The notes beneath the pieces are model-generated. The model saw only the letters and a program-made list of their open reading frames with translations, did not search any database and was not told where the DNA came from. Positions 63,407 to 64,000 of a stretch of 64,000 nucleotides of DNA are shown here, piece by piece (the stretch's first letter is position 1; each line of letters starts with the position of its first letter). A program made the position numbers and the translations under genes. The DNA is from Hemileia vastatrix (taxonomy: Eukaryota > Basidiomycota > Pucciniomycetes > Pucciniales > Zaghouaniaceae): assembly GCA_030280995.1 (NCBI GenBank), contig JASXTE010000015.1, forward strand, positions 28,773,001 to 28,837,000. Direction: 5' to 3'.

Positions 63407-64000
63407 TGAATATTCACTATGGTTTAAATACTATTTCAATGCAAAATGCATAAAGTAGCTAAATGCATCATACACATTTAATTTAAATCCATAATATTTC
63501 CTCATTTTGGAAGTCATCATATATATTCATATGAATTAAAAGAATAAATATTGAATTTTATAGTAAAATTCATAATGCATAATGCATAATACATTTTTAA
63601 TATGAATATTAAGTGCATACATATGCCTAATCAAGTTTGAAATTTTGTTTTATGTGCATAATTTACAGGTGATGAATGATAAATATGATGTGTATATAAA
63701 AATGTTGGTTCTTATTGGTACCCACCCAAATAGTCAACTTGATCAAGACACCATGACCAAGAAACAAAAAACACAAGTACAGGCGTTCAAGCCACACAAA
63801 GGAAGATATTTCATAGAAAAACGCTGGCTTGTCTCCTTAAGAGATTGAACAAGAAGGCCAGTGGTTTACAAAACCACCTGGCACATTAACACTCCTGCAA
63901 CAAAGGAGTAGAAAATAAAAATTAAGTAAAATAAAATTAATACATATAAATATAAAAAAGAAAAACATTAATGTGGTTCCCACTGCACTATAAAACAGGG
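63407..64000 (+). repeat. Satellite monomer copy 39 (partial, type II)
   Basis: The first 594 bases of a further monomer, cut by the window edge at the left foot of the foldback (CAGGG). It has CTTGATCAAG, and the private ACAAGTACAGG. Confidence 0.97.

Larger units (their letters stand above)
1..64000. repeat. Satellite DNA array, ~1669-bp monomer, 38.4 copies
   Basis: The window is filled end to end by one tandem repeat. The motif TGAATATTCACTATGG, or a one-base variant in copy 17, recurs at 1, 1669, 3337, 5006 and so on to 63407, always on the same strand. It gives 38 full units of 1665-1671 bases and a final partial unit. Neighbouring copies look about 98-99% identical by eye, differing by scattered substitutions and homopolymer indels. 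Every stretch over 300 bases without a gene is therefore satellite sequence. Long pure arrays of non-coding units are typical of centromeric or heterochromatic DNA in eukaryotes; which of these applies cannot be told from sequence alone. The edges of the array lie outside the window. Monomer positions below (m1 onward) are counted from the TGAATATTCACTATGG motif. Confidence 0.99.
30381..64000. repeat. Block II: type II satellite subfamily
   Basis: From within copy 19 onward the monomers carry the alternative states. These include GAATAAATATTGAATTTT, GAAATTTTG, CTCCTTAAG, CCTGGCAC, AATCATCTAAGG, GAACATATAA, CTTCTCTCATAGG, GATTATCATCTCC, CATCTGTATATTTATT, GATAAGCCTC and ATGTCTTGATGG. I count about 22 fixed differences from block I per 1.67 kb, so roughly 1.3% divergence. 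The copies are more alike than those of block I, which fits more recent amplification or stronger homogenisation. Confidence 0.9.

Noticed and set aside
1..64000. CRISPR array or rDNA-type cluster
   Set aside because: The repeating unit is 1.67 kb with no short repeat-spacer pattern, and no rRNA or tRNA-like conserved sequence is present.
1..64000. Tandem array of an LTR retrotransposon, or viral repeats
   Set aside because: I see no long terminal repeats, primer-binding site, polypurine tract next to an LTR, or reverse transcriptase, integrase or capsid-like reading frame.
1..64000. Assembly artefact (one unit copied by the assembler)
   Set aside because: Most copies differ by private substitutions and indels and form graded local groups, which an artificial repetition would not give. 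The copy number could still be wrong.

Overview
The whole window is one head-to-tail tandem array of a long, AT-rich satellite. I count 38 complete monomers plus a 594-base partial copy at the right end. All are in the same orientation, with no inversion, gap or foreign insertion. Monomer starts, taken at the shared TGAATATTCACTATGG, fall every 1665 to 1671 bases (63,406 bases over 38 copies, mean about 1668.6). Monomer position 1 (m1) is that motif, so window base 1 is m1 of copy 1. I find no convincing functional gene, no tRNA or rRNA, no CRISPR array and no intact transposon.

The setting looks eukaryotic. A 64 kb pure array of a 1.67 kb non-coding unit is typical of centromeric or heterochromatic satellite DNA. 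G+C is low (roughly 28% on lines counted by hand). CpG is almost absent: only three per monomer, and each of the three is changed to TpG or CpA in at least one copy, as expected of DNA that is cytosine-methylated. A plant with large heterochromatic satellites is my leading guess, because monomers above 1 kb are known in some plant centromeres. A vertebrate or another methylating eukaryote is not excluded.

Layout: Block I (copies 1 to 18 and the left end of copy 19, about 1 to 30,270) is the more varied half, with several local sub-types (copies 3-9; copies 11-15; copies 2, 16 and 18; mosaics 10, 15 and 17). Block II (about 30,381 to 64,000, copies 20 to 39 and most of copy 19) is a more uniform subfamily. 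It differs from block I at about 22 sites per monomer. The switch occurs inside copy 19, within about 110 bases that also carry a private 2-base deletion. Within the blocks, near-identical copies two or three monomers apart (5/7, 16/18, 27/30, 28/31, 33/36) record recent local duplications of about 3.3 and 5.0 kb.

Inside each monomer, most sequence is featureless AT-rich DNA. The exceptions are clustered. An exon-like, GC-richer segment (m261-512) has degraded reading frames. Two short perfect hairpins lie within it (m455-471 and m485-503). An 86-base foldback with MITE-like inverted ends follows (m589-674), with a TATAAAA just outside it. A diverged internal duplication of about 100 bases lies on either side of the monomer junction. 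A variable poly-T run at m1407 contributes much of the monomer length variation. I see no genes working together here; any function would be structural (centromere or heterochromatin) or through transcripts of the repeat.
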